Position numbers and translations under genes: made by a program | The notes under the pieces: model-generated | Told to the model about the DNA's origin: nothing | Database searches by the model: none | The model's input: only the letters and a program-made list of their open reading frames with translations | From: Paramarasmius palmivorus | Taxonomy: Eukaryota; Basidiomycota; Agaricomycetes; Agaricales; Marasmiaceae | Direction of reading: 5' to 3' | Length of the DNA stretch: 64,000 nucleotides | Assembly (NCBI GenBank): GCA_037176845.1 | Contig: JAYKXP010000022.1 | Coordinates: forward strand, 558,001 to 622,000 | Shown: positions 24,063 to 34,633 of the stretch, one piece after another | Layout of the letters: each line of letters opens with the position of its first letter | Position numbering within the stretch: position 1 is the first letter of the stretch

Positions 24063-24472
24063 CGAGGTCGACGTTGGTGACAATGATGAGTGCGGAGGAA
24101 ATCGTGCAATAGAAGCTTTTGCATAACATGTACAAACGGATAGCAATAGACGCTGGTAGACGCGCATCAGGCTTGACCATAAACCACTAGGACCTCTTGT
24201 TGTTCGATTTCTTGCTCGAACAGTGTGACGTCTTTTTGAAGAATTGATGATTAACTGTAAGTTCAGACTCATTGGAACTCTCAGCCTTTTCCCAACGGTT
24301 TGACAGCTAAACTCTGTTTCAGGCACTTCTGTTAAGGCGCCCAACGACAGTCAACCATTCAATTGAATCGTAGACGTTGCCTGGATGTGATTGTTATCAT
24401 CCATCCTTTCATATATATACCATGCGCGGTCCCGTTCAACTTGACTCCTTACCATAACATCTCACGTCCCTC
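24063..24472. promoter_or_regulatory. Divergent promoter, MIC26/27 and membrane-protein copy 1
   Basis: This 410-bp region serves two genes that point away from each other. A TATA-like run (CATATATATA) sits at about 24410-24420, some 55 bp upstream of the ATG at 24473. From about 24112 onward most of the region has a diverged second copy at about 27355-27719 in front of membrane-protein copy 2, so the promoter was duplicated together with the gene. Confidence 0.6.
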
Positions 24473-27197
24473 ATGGAGACACCGGTTCCCAAGGACAGAA
24501 GTCCCATCGACAACGCTCCCCGTCAACGATATGGCCTCTCTGCGTACATAAACCTCAGCACCTTCCTTCGCATCTGCCTCGTTTACTTACTATTCATGAA
24601 CTACCCCTTCGCTATATTTACCACCATATACGACACTTTATATCTCAAGTACAGTGTCGACGCTCCTTCGGACATCCATCAAAATCAGACTTGGGCGGAG
24701 GTCGTAGCCAGTGGTACCCAAAGCGCTGTTGTACGTCCTCTTTTCGGCAAAAAACAAGAATTCGACGTGGAGGTTACTGTTTGGCGGCGTCGGACGGCAG
24801 AAGAACGGGATATGGCCTGGCGGCAGTGGGAAACCGATCTCACGAAGATAGGAGATCAGTGGGAAGAATATGACCTTGACAATGCATACGACGTCTTATA
24901 CGAGAAACCCATCTTTTCGGATATTGTGTTTAGAGGATTGAGGCTGAAGGACGGTGTCGATGTCTTTGCTTCTATCCCTCTACAAATCCCATCTGAAATT
25001 TTGTGCGTGTCGTTGACCTTTTGCTTACACGGGCTGACAATCGATTTCGTAGCCTTAATGAACATGTCTCAACAAGTGACATCCGTGCGTCCATCGTACT
25101 CATCCCAAGCTCTCCGTCATTGCTTGATCATGTATCGGATTACTCTTCGTGGTACTCTCCATGGATGAGACGGCCTAGAATGCGTGCATTGAGGTACTTC
25201 CTATACAAACATGATTTGCCTGTATTGAACACTCATTCACAGTTCCAATTACACATTTCCGCTCGCCCGAACCATGAAGGATCGCGTCCTCGAAAGCTTT
25301 GCTCTCAGCGTAAATCTTATGGGATTCCAAGAACTCAAGAAGCCAGCAATGACAGGAACAGATAGATGCGCTTGATTCGGATAACGGAGGGTCGGATTCC
25401 GGACAAGAGAATTGCGTTGGAATGTTTGCTAATGGGACGATTTATCGAGCAGACCCATCGTACACGATACACCCACACATCATATCTCGGTTGGTTACCG
25501 TCTATCTTCAAAACCCCATCGCGCTGATTCTCGACGACCTGCAGAACACACATCCGCATTTCTAAGCAGGCATCGCTCTTGAACCACGAAAACCTCAACA
25601 AGGCGCACCAATTATTGAAATCCTTTGCACACAAATTGGTGCGTACGTGCTGTTTTCACAAAATTTTCAGCGGAGTCTTACGGCGCTACCTAGTGCACCC
25701 AGCCGCGTGTTCGGTACCTCTACAACAAACCCTCTTGGATTTCCTGTGATCGCCAGTACATGTTCAGCGGCCACTGGGAAACACTAGTGAAGCTTCAGCC
25801 ATCCAATATTGATTCAAAGAAGGGACAAGACGTCGAGTGGGCGTACACACCATATCTCGATAATCTGCTCGGAGTAGCATTTCCTGACGTACGTGCCCAT
25901 TTCTCCTTGCTGTAAAATAAAGTTTATGTGTGTTCAGGAGCGTATTCCTGCACCAGTCAGCCGTGAGAAATGTGGTAGGAAGAATGGAGAGATCAAGATA
26001 GGTATGCAACCCCTGAGAAAACTGTCTCTGTAAACTCATGGTGTTTCCTAGAAGGCCGAGGGGTTGTGGATTTTACCTGGCATCTCTCGTTAACTGCAAC
26101 TTCCTTGTCAGAGATGTCTCTTGGGGACGGCATGAGTCCGCTTCTGGAGAAGGATCTTCAGAAAACTACGATTAGTGACAATGTAGCATATAACGCTGTA
26201 TACATGAGTAAGTTTTCTAGGTCATTTTTGAGCACCGCAGAGTAATGACAATACAATAGATGCAATGGCTGGTCACCGTCGCGATAATGCCCGCACACTC
26301 CTAAAATTCGCATGGAATATAGCAGGGTGCGTGCGTCGTCTTTTCAGCTCCAGAACCCTACTAACGTTGTTATATTGATTCAGATATTCCATCGACGTCG
26401 TGATTCTAATTCTGAAGAACGTTTACTGGAGACATGCCGGCGAACGTGACAGCTTTCAAGGAGCCTCGTTTCTCGCATTGTATCATCTTTACGAAGGCAT
26501 ATGGCCATCAGATATCTTGCTTCATGTGAAGATGGCGCATCTTGGCAATCTACATATGATCCTAGGTATAACTCTACTACTTGCAATCCGCTATACCTTC
26601 CATCCGCACCTTGCTGGAGTAGGCTCCAGTGGCATACGAAGGTGGATTCCAGTCATCAAGCTAAATATTGGATCAAGGCCAGAGAGCACGATAACTAGTC
26701 TCATGGCGATCATGGTATGTTCAGATGACATTCATTATTACTCTCGGATTAACATGACATTACTGGAGCTCTTTATCGTAACTCTAGGACTCAGCCATAC
26801 AATCTTCCAAGGATGCTTTCTCGTCCGACCCGGACCTCGAGTAAAAACCCACCTGCTACGTCCAGTGGTACCTTTCAGCGCGTGGCTAACTGGCAAGCTA
26901 TGCCAGTTGGATCTGAACATGCAAACTGGCGTGTTTGCTGGGGATTACAAGGTCACAGTGTTGGCCGAGGTGTTGCGGGAGATCATCGATCTCGTACTTC
27001 TGTCGGAACGTGTAGTGGGTACAGACGAATGGCGGCAAGGGATAAGTGTGATGGATGGCCTGCGGCTGGTCGTGCTGGCGGTTGCGGCGTGGCAAGCTAT
27101 GTGGCTTCCCCAACGCAGACAGGAAAAAGTAGCGGTATTAGACGCTACAGAAGACCAAGAGTTACAGTCACCTAAAGACACAAAGCCTACAGGCTAG
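24473..27197 (+). pseudogene. Multi-pass membrane protein, tandem copy 1, probably broken
   Basis: Paralogue of the gene at 27720-30385. I do not firmly recognise the family; there is a faint resemblance to CLPTM1-type proteins. The start is METPVPKDRSPIDN, followed by a first membrane helix (LRICLVYLLFMNYPFAIF), a conserved HQNQTWAEVVASGTQS segment, an EKPIFSDIVFRGLRLKDGVD segment, a GHWETLVKL segment and later helices. It ends with VPFSAWLTGKLCQLDLN, LLSERVVGTDEWRQG and a tail ending DTKPTG. Compared with copy 2 the frame breaks near 25361-25371, where one extra base follows ACAGGAACA. A second break, near 25555-25565, runs into TAA unless an intron covers it. The rest of the exons and splice sites are well kept. 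It may be a young pseudogene or an assembly error. Confidence 0.6.
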
Positions 27198-27719
27198 TGT
27201 TCGGTACATCAGAGTATCGACACCGTCGATAGTATGTCATTACCGAGCGTGCGTCGTAATTACAGCGATAGCGTAGCAAATTCTCGTCTGTCATGTAGAC
27301 CCCGCTGATCGTCGTCCACAGGTTCTAATATAATTGAAAAGGTGAGATTACACGCTTTGCATCACATGTACCTAGTACGTCAGTAGACGCCGGTAGTAAG
27401 CGCCCTAAGCTTGACTGCAAACCATCACCATCATCTTCTGCAAGTCCCATTATACTTACTACTTTCTATCTATCTCTCAATTACGATGCAAGTCCCGTCA
27501 TTTGGAGCCTCTTAAATCATTGTAAGTTCGATTCCACAGACCTGTTTTCCAGTTTACGACAGCTAAAACTCCGCGTCAGGCACTTGCCTTCAAGACGCCC
27601 AATGTCAACCAATGTCTTGGATGTTGCCTGGATGATCGTTATCATCTCTCCATACATATATCATACGCGGTCCCATTCAACCTGACTCGTCACTATCAAC
27701 AGAACTCGCCCGGCTTCTG
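27198..27719. other. Spacer between the tandem copies
   Basis: The first part is the terminator of copy 1. From about 27355 the sequence resembles the MIC26/27 upstream region (shared TTTGCAT-ACATGTAC, then the GCTTGAC and CCATCAC blocks, and GTTGCCTGGATG further on). It carries a TATA-like ATACATATATC run near 27652, about 65 bp before the copy 2 start. Confidence 0.6.
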
Positions 27720-30385
27720 ATGGAGACGTCAGGGCCTGAGGACACAGACGTTCCCGGCAATGTCTCGCGTCAACGACACCGTGACGGTCTCTCGACGTAT
27801 CTGAGCCTCACCACCCTCCTTCGCATCTATACAATCTACTTACTACTCGTACGCTACCCCTACGCCATCCTCTCCCTTATATCCGACATCTTAAACGTCA
27901 AGTTCAGGCCCAACTTTCCTTCAGAGATCCATCAAAATCAGACTTGGGCAGAGGTTGTGCAAAGCGGTACTCAAAGTGATGTAGTACGTCCGCTTTTCAG
28001 CAGAAAGCAGCCATTCGATGTTGAGGTTACTGTTTGGCGGCGCCGGACACAAGAGGAATGGGATGCAGCCTGGGAGCAATGGGTAATTGATACCCGGGAT
28101 CTGTGGGAAGAGTATGACAGCCAGTATGTTGAAGACGCCTTGTTCGAAAAACCTATCTTCTCGGATACCGTCTTTAGAGGATTAAAATTGAAGGATGGCG
28201 TGGACGTCTTTACTTCTATCCCTCTGAAAATCCCCCTTGAGATATTGTGCGTGCTCTTGACATTTTTGTGTACACGTGTTGATAATCCCTAGTAGCATGG
28301 GGGGACAAGTCTCAACTAGCGACATTCGTGCATCCATCGTCCTCATCCCAAGTACTCCTTCCATTCTTGATAGTGTCTCGGATTTTTCTACGTGGTACGG
28401 GCCTCCATGGACGAAGAGACCCAGAATGCGCCCACCACAGGCCTTCCCGTTCAGAGATGGACAGCGCTACAACTACACGCAACCGCGCGTTCGGTCGATG
28501 AGAGATCTTGTGCTCGAAACGTTTGCTCTCAGCACGGATCTGATTAGGTTTCAAGAACGGGAAAAACCTGACATGACCGATGCACCAAACCGGAGCGATG
28601 AACAGGGGAACTGCGTTGGAATGTTTGAGAACGGGACGGTTTATCGAGCGGAGGCATCACATATGATACTTCCGTACATTATGACTCGGTCGGTTGCATT
28701 CTATCCTCGAAAGACTCAGTCCTTTACCTCATCACCGCAATATAGGACACATATTCGCATGTCAAAGCACGCATCGCTTTTGAACCATAAACATCTCGAT
28801 AGCGGGCATCAGTTGTTGAAATCCTTCAGACGTAAATTGGTACGTCCGTTCCGTTTTTTGCGTTACTAATATTGACGGTTCCTTTCAGTGTAGGGAGCCA
28901 CGCGGTCGGAATCTGAATAATAAGCCCTCCTGGACTTCCTGTCGTCGGCAATATCACATCAACGGACACTGGGAAACGCTCGTGAAACTTCACCCATTGG
29001 CCAATTCAGAGATGGGACACGGCGTTGAGTGGGCGTATACACCATATCTCGACACATTGGCTGGAGTAGCATTCCCTGACGCACGTACCCATTTCTTTGC
29101 GTTACACTGTGAAGCTTACGTTGATTCAGGAGCGTATTCCTGCACCAATGACTCGCGGGACATGTGGAAGAGAGAACGGCGAATCCGTGATAGGTATGCA
29201 ACTATTTAACAATCCATCTCTTCATACTCACGGTGCTTCCTAGCAAACCAAGGGGTCATGAACTTTACTTGGCATCTCTCATTGACAGCAAACTCCTTGT
29301 CAGAGATTTCTTTCGGTGAACGCATGGGCCCACATATGGAGAAGCGAAACAGGAACCCGACTATCAATGATCGTGAAGCTCAAATGACAGTATTCATGAG
29401 TACGTTCCTAGCCAATTTCAAGCGTTAAGACTAAATAATACCTGCAGATGCTATGGCTGGCCACCACCGTGAAAACGCGCACCCACTCCGAAAGTTCATG
29501 TTGAATCTAGCAGGGTATGTAATGCTCATTGTCTGCATACGCGGCTGATACTATTATTACCACTTCAGCTATTCCATGAACGTTGTGGTCCTGATACTCA
29601 AGTTCAGGTACTGGGGAAAACCTAGGGAACATGTCAACATCCATGGAATTTTATTCCTCACTTCCTATCACATCTACGAGGGTGTACAATCGTCAGATCC
29701 CTTACTTCATGTGAAATTGAGACGTCTTACGGATCTACACATGGCAGTAGGAACGGAGATTCTTCTTACACGTTACACGCTCATCCTTGGCAAATTTGGT
29801 TCCAGAGGTATATGGAGATGGATTCCGGTCCTAGAACGAAATTCTGCGATAAGGGGAAAGGGCACAATCACTCTTCCGATGACGATCATGGTACGACTGA
29901 GTAATATCAACCGTTAATTTCGGGCTAATACGATAGTTCGACAGCTATTTGTTACAACTCTCGGTCTCAGCTTGACTGCACTACAAGGACACTTCCTCGT
30001 CCAACCCGGACCTCGAGTAAAAACCCGCTCATTGCTGCCAGCTGTACCTTTTAGCGCATGGGTAACAGGTAAGCTGTGCCAGCTCGATCTGAATAGGCAA
30101 ACCGGGATGTTCGCCGGGGATTACAAAGTCACAGTGTTGGCCGAGGCATTTCGGGAGATCATCAAGTTGATACTTCTGTCGGAACGTGTAGTGGGTACAG
30201 ACGAATGGCGGCAAGGAATGAATGTGATGGATGGCCTGCGGTTCATTGTGCTGGCGGTTGCTGCGTGGCAGGCTATCTGGCTTCCTCAATACGAACGAAA
30301 AGAGGAACGAGAAGTGGTATTGGATGCTACTAGTACAGAATATGAAGGGATACAGTTAACTAAGGATACAAATTCTACGATCTAA
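27720..30385 (+). CDS. Multi-pass membrane protein, tandem copy 2
   Basis: Apparently intact copy of the duplicated gene. The ATG at 27720 begins METSGPEDTDVPGN. A membrane helix (LLRIYTIYLLLVRYPYAILS) is followed by a large soluble or lumenal part with HQNQTWAEVVQSGTQSDV, FDVEVTVWRRRTQEEW and EKPIFSDTVFRGLKLKDGVD, then SLTANSLSEISFGERMGP. Further hydrophobic segments follow, including a YSMNVVVLILKFRYW block. The C-terminal part, LPAVPFSAWVTGKLCQLDLN, LLSERVVGTDEWRQGMN and a last helix ending WQAIWLP, is almost identical to copy 1. About eight short introns are needed. Near 28690-28750 the reading YPRKTQSFTSSPQYRTH differs in frame from copy 1 (LQNPIALILDDLQNTH), so one of the two copies has shifted there. 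Family and role are unknown; it is probably an integral membrane protein of the secretory pathway. Confidence 0.7.
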
Positions 30386-30783
30386 TGGAATAAATAGTAC
30401 TATGGATACACTGGTATAATAAGCTACAGGGTTCAATAAATAGCGAGAGCATTAAATACATAATACAATTCGTGAAACAAAAAGGGTTTTATCAGGGATT
30501 ATCAGGTTTTATCCGCCAATGGAGGCTCAGGGCTCAGGGATGAACCTCGTCCCGAGGAAATCGAAGTCGCTAACACAATTGTAGCGGAGGTGTCGATTAC
30601 TATCCACAAAGGCGATGAGGAGCGAAGATCGCCGTAGGTGTAGCTATATGAGCGACTTGATTCGGACTAGAGTAGCACTCAAAGCGCCCGAGGGTCTAGT
30701 AATATCGAAGGCAGTCAGCGTACATCCTATGGAACAGATCTGATCAACTCACATTGTTTCGCAGCAAACTTGGCGCCTGAGAA
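30386..30783. other. Intergenic, no gene seen
   Basis: AT-rich 3' flank of membrane-protein copy 2. No open frame with support is seen. Confidence 0.5.
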
Positions 30784-31164
30784 TTAGGAGCCCCAACAGA
30801 TGCTCATCCCAGTACACGGATAAGCAGGTAGGAATGTCTCCGGCGGCCGCGGAGCAATACCCGAAGAGGCAATTGGGCTTGCTGGTAAGCGCTCCAGGGA
30901 GCTGAAGCTCTTACACTTGTCCATGAGGCTGCTCAATTGAGCTGGAGCGGCAGAAGAGATGACAGCGGTGGTGTCGGAAGCCAAAACGTGAAAGTAGAGA
31001 GTACAGAAAAGAGATGCGATTTGAACGAGCGTGGGTGTTACGAGTTGTAGGGCTACACAGACAAGAGGACGAAGGAAAGAGTGTTAAAGAACGTGGTTGT
31101 GGTTGGTCATAGAATCGATAACTCACCTCTACGTATTTATACCACCCATGCTCCCAGCCACCAT
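30784..31164 (-). CDS. Possible small secreted protein
   Basis: A tentative model. A hydrophobic stretch, ALQLVTPTLVQIASLFCTLY then FHVLAS, looks like a signal peptide. It is followed by a short Ser/Pro-rich mature part with two Cys near each end (MDKCKSF and YPCTGMSICWGS, then a stop at 30784). The acceptor GTCTGTGTAG precedes the hydrophobic exon. A donor after ATGGGTG would supply the start MVAGSMG at 31164, but that donor overlaps a TATA-like sequence, so the first exon is doubtful. No family is recognised. Small Cys-containing secreted proteins are common in fungi. Confidence 0.3.
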
Positions 31165-31935
31165 TCCTCAGACGTAAGCAGTGAAGCCCACATCTACATT
31201 TATGTATGGTGATGCAATCATGCTTCAGCATGCAGAAACAACATTCTTGTGATGCGAAGCGTGATGACCATAAATGCACAAAACGTGAGGCTTGGTATGC
31301 ATTGGCGATGGGCATAGGTGTATCGTGTAGCATGTTGTACTGCCCTTGGGGACAACAGTAGTGGAATTGATATTTGGATGAATGATTTTCGTTCCTCAGG
31401 TAACACTCGTCGCTGCCTCGAGCTCTAGTCGGTCTGGCCGGGCTGACGACGCGACATATTGGCCTTTTCTTCTCTAATATCTTAAGTCTTTACCCTGAGT
31501 GTATGGACAAGAAGTATAGGAAAAGACACTTAGAGCACAATGAGTAAAGGTTGTAGAAAAGAGATGTATCATAACACACCGACACAGCCAGAGTTAGGCG
31601 CTACGAGTCCCACTATGCCTCTTCCTATCATTCCGGCGCTTGCAGATGAGCTGCAGCATTCCAAACATCTCTCATCGCCTATGGACAGTGAATCAACGCC
31701 GAAGCCGAGGATAGATTTGAGGATAATTATACTTACCACCTTGCTGCGCGTGTCATGACCAATAGATACCAGCTTGAGTAGAATGATATGATTCGAGCTG
31801 CGTGGTTCGGGAGATCGGGCTCGAGAAAGCAAGTAAAGGCATTAGTGAAGCGGTGAATGGAACAAGCCAACTGAGATGTTAGAGGTCTGTATACAGGAAC
31901 GAGGTCATGGACTATACCGCACTTCTTCCCTTATC
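31165..31935. other. Intergenic, no gene seen
   Basis: Short overlapping frames occur on both strands (for example 31540-31758), without domains or splice support. A tRNA gene follows. Confidence 0.5.
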
Positions 31936-32015
31936 GGCCTAATGGTCTAGTAGTATGATTCTCGCTTTGGGTTATCTAATGCGAGAGGTCCTGGGTTCAA
32001 TTCCCAGTTGGGCCC
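31936..32015 (+). tRNA. tRNA-Pro(UGG) with short intron
   Basis: The acceptor stem is GGCCTAA with TTGGGCC (one T-G pair), the D-arm is TGGTCTAGTAGTATGA, and the T-arm is CTGGG TTCAATT CCCAG. The anticodon stem CTCGC/GCGAG encloses a loop reading TTTGGG, which gives anticodon TGG for proline. An 8-nt insert (TTATCTAA) follows position 37, the canonical intron site. C is the discriminator base. The body is close to that of the tRNA-Pro(CGG) gene at 21.2 kb. Confidence 0.93.
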
Positions 32016-32154
32016 GATTGGCAGGGGTAACCTGTCACTTTTTGCTTGGTTGAACCTCCTGTACAAAAATAATAATAATGCTGGATCTGTATGCGTTGAG
32101 GGCCAATTATTATTGTACAACAAAAAATAACTACTACAGTCCGTCGTGTGAGCT

Positions 32155-33395
32155 CTAAACATCCTCCGATACCCTCTTCCCTTTACTACTCTCTCCAATG
32201 GAAGCCTCGCGCTCGTATTCGGCTCCAACATCAACATCGGCTACACCTACTTCAAGCACCGGTAACTCCTCTTCATCACCATGCTTTGTGACAGGTAATG
32301 GATGCGAATTAGGCATCACTATCAACACTGACACTCTCATTGTCGCAGATGAAGTTGTAAGCGTATTTGGAGGCGGTAATTCCTGTGGTACTGGAGGTGC
32401 ATGTGACGGCGGCGACTGAGAAAACGAAGGATGTAAAGGCGAGGACGGATTATTCCAAGGGGCTAAACCTTGCAAGTTCACCGTCGCAGTAGAGTTGTTT
32501 CGGTTATGCGTGGGGCTGTCTGGATCAACAGGTGAATCCCTAGGGACAACTATGCCCCACGCAGCGGATAGGCCACTACGTATCCGTGCAGCAATACTCC
32601 GCCGTTCAGGATTACTACCCGCGGCCAAGTTTGGATTAGAAGCGGCCGGTGTGGGTGAATTAGGGATCCCACCATCGGGATTGGCTGGGTCAATCCACAT
32701 TGGTGTGGTGAGAAGTTGTAGAGACATTGGCTAAGTAAGCGGAGGGTTGCATGAGGTGACGTCGGGAATGATATAGATAAGAGGCTCAACGAACCGTCAT
32801 GCTATCCCATTCCAAATGTTCTTCCTTGTATTTTTCACCGCCACTGTACCCTGCAGCCAATGGATGTTCTGCCACATCTGAAGACTGATGTGCTTGTCCC
32901 GGAACCCCTAGATATGCTTCATACATTTTGGGTTTCATACTGAGATCCACCTTGGTTCGACCGCTGTTGGTTGGCGGAACCCACGTTCCATTGCGTATAG
33001 CCTCCTCAATCATACGTCTATGCCGACGTCTTAGGAGGAGTGAACGAATAACAATGGCTGCGCTGACGCCCAAGAGTAGAACTAGGGTTGCAAGGAACGT
33101 GTATACTGGGTATCTCGTGTGAGACTCTGGTCGAATGTGAAGAGCTGCCCAATGACGTACGGTATAACGAAGCGCTGCTGGCTAACGCTTGCCTATCGTT
33201 AAAGTCGCCACCGTTTCCTCCGCCTCCGCCTCCACCTCCGCCCCCACCACCAAAGCCTCCTCCTGGTGTTGAAGATGAAGAAGGAAAAGGATCGGTGAAC
33301 GTTGGTGAGACTGAAAAAGAGTTCGAGCTTGATGGTGCTCCCGACAATGTCGCCGACGTAGCAGAAGGAGAGGAAATCCCTGATTCTGAAGCCAT
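32155..33395 (-). CDS. Gly/Ser-rich single-pass membrane protein
   Basis: The start ATG at 33395 reads MASESGISSPSATSATLSG. A Ser-rich extracellular part with a polyglycine run follows, then one membrane helix (YTFLATLVLLLGVSAAIVIR) preceded by an intron. The stop-transfer side is strongly basic (SLLLRRRHRRMIEEAIRNGT). The cytosolic part contains GTWVPPTNSGRTKVDLSMKP and YEAYLGV, a second intron after DSMT, then a long Pro/Ser/Asn-rich tail ending VSEDV. This layout recurs in agaricomycete hypothetical membrane proteins, but I know no function. Upstream in-frame codons lack an ATG, which decides the start. Confidence 0.75.
33207..33264 (-). repeat. GGN codon run encoding polyglycine
   Basis: A run of about 19 nearly uninterrupted glycine codons (PGGGFGGG then mostly Gly and GNGG in translation) lies in the extracellular part of the single-pass membrane protein. 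It appears as a CCN-rich tract on the plus strand. Such tracts are prone to length variation. Confidence 0.8.
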
Positions 33396-34633
33396 CCCAG
33401 TATCCAATGCCCGATTCCAAGTTCAAATTATTCCTCTTGTCGTCCGAGTCCTAATGCTATCGTCCTATGGGTCGTTGCAGTCGTGAAGGAAGGAAACCTG
33501 TGAAGGTCCAATCCGGGTTCACTTTTTATTCAGCACGAGTATAAATGAACCTACGGGAAACGGAATGACGGTACTGGGAAAATAACTGCCAGTTAAAGAG
33601 AGCGCGACTGCGGGGGAGTCAAAGTGGGATTTGTGATGATGGTTGATACAACCTGAATAAGCACCATTTGCGGAGTTCGGCTATTTCGGGTTTACAGTGA
33701 CCTCAATTCCAAGACCTCGGCTTCTTCACTGCCTTGATGCTCTTGTATTTTCCTCGTCCTTGGCCTTACCCACAACACAAGGCAGACTCTATTTTTGAAG
33801 CCGCCAGACCACAATAATAAAAACAGAAATAAAAGCTGGAGGTACATTGATACGAGGACCAGCAGCGTTATTGTTAGCAACCGTGTCATCGATCATGACG
33901 CCGATGGCAATGCGGAGTCCGCACGGAATCTTTTCTGATGAGATGCCTCTCTATCTCTTGATGATCTACTTACGCATCATCTGCTGTCTCGAAGGGAACG
34001 ATAAAAAGGCCAAGGGGATAAAAGCATTCATCGTCTCTACAGCTAACAGCTAACAGCTCTCTATATGTTCAAGCGCAGAGTACCGACCGTTCACGGATTC
34101 CCGGAATACTGTAAACAAATATAACATATCTGGTCACTTGCCCAGGAATAGGCTTCGTGGATCCTCGGAAGTCAGGATGGGTAATCGCTTAGTTTACGAA
34201 GTGCATCAAGAGTGATGCCCTCGGAGTCGGACGCACGCGGCAGACGTCGACGAAGATGAACCGTGTCGATGTAGGGCTCTCAATCTAGATTTCCGCGACG
34301 ATGACACCAGGAGCTGCAGGTCGACAGCTGAAGCGCTGACAGCTCACAGGCGCAACGCCTTATATCCATTTTACTCGGAACTTGGCAGGGACATGGGTAT
34401 GGGAAGAGCTGTAGACAGCTGTAGACGCGGGAAAGTACCGAGAAAGATCCCGGTATAACGAAAAACGGAAACTGCTTTCCGGATGCGGAACGCTATTCTT
34501 CCCGCGTGAACTTTTGAGCTTCGAGCACGCGCACGAGATCTTCGAAGCTCAAGGATCTCACGGACCGCTGCGACGAACATCGTGGAGAACGTGAATAACG
34601 CGCGTATTGTGTAGATAAAGACACTTCCTCTTG
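33396..34633. other. Intergenic, no gene seen
   Basis: About 1.2 kb without a supported gene. A hydrophobic 65-codon minus-strand frame at 33692-33889 and an Arg-rich frame at 34371-34637 have no splice or domain support. Confidence 0.45.

Larger units (their letters stand above)
24112..30385. repeat. Tandem segmental duplication, about 3.1-3.2 kb per unit
   Basis: Unit 1 runs from about 24112 to 27197 and unit 2 from about 27355 to 30385, in direct orientation. Each contains a promoter with a TATA-like run and one membrane-protein gene with matching introns. Similarity is strongest near the 3' end, where ACAGTGTTGGCCGAGG and TCTGTCGGAACGTGTAGTGG blocks are identical. The left boundary falls inside the 5' flank of the MIC26/27 gene, only about 50 bp from its start codon. 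Confidence 0.8.

Noticed and set aside
33088..33486. Plus-strand frame with a polyproline run
   Set aside because: It is the antisense of the polyglycine tract in the minus-strand membrane protein, which has a membrane helix and spliced exons.
33692..33889. Hydrophobic 65-codon minus-strand frame
   Set aside because: It could be a one-helix peptide, but it has no flanking exon, promoter element or family similarity.
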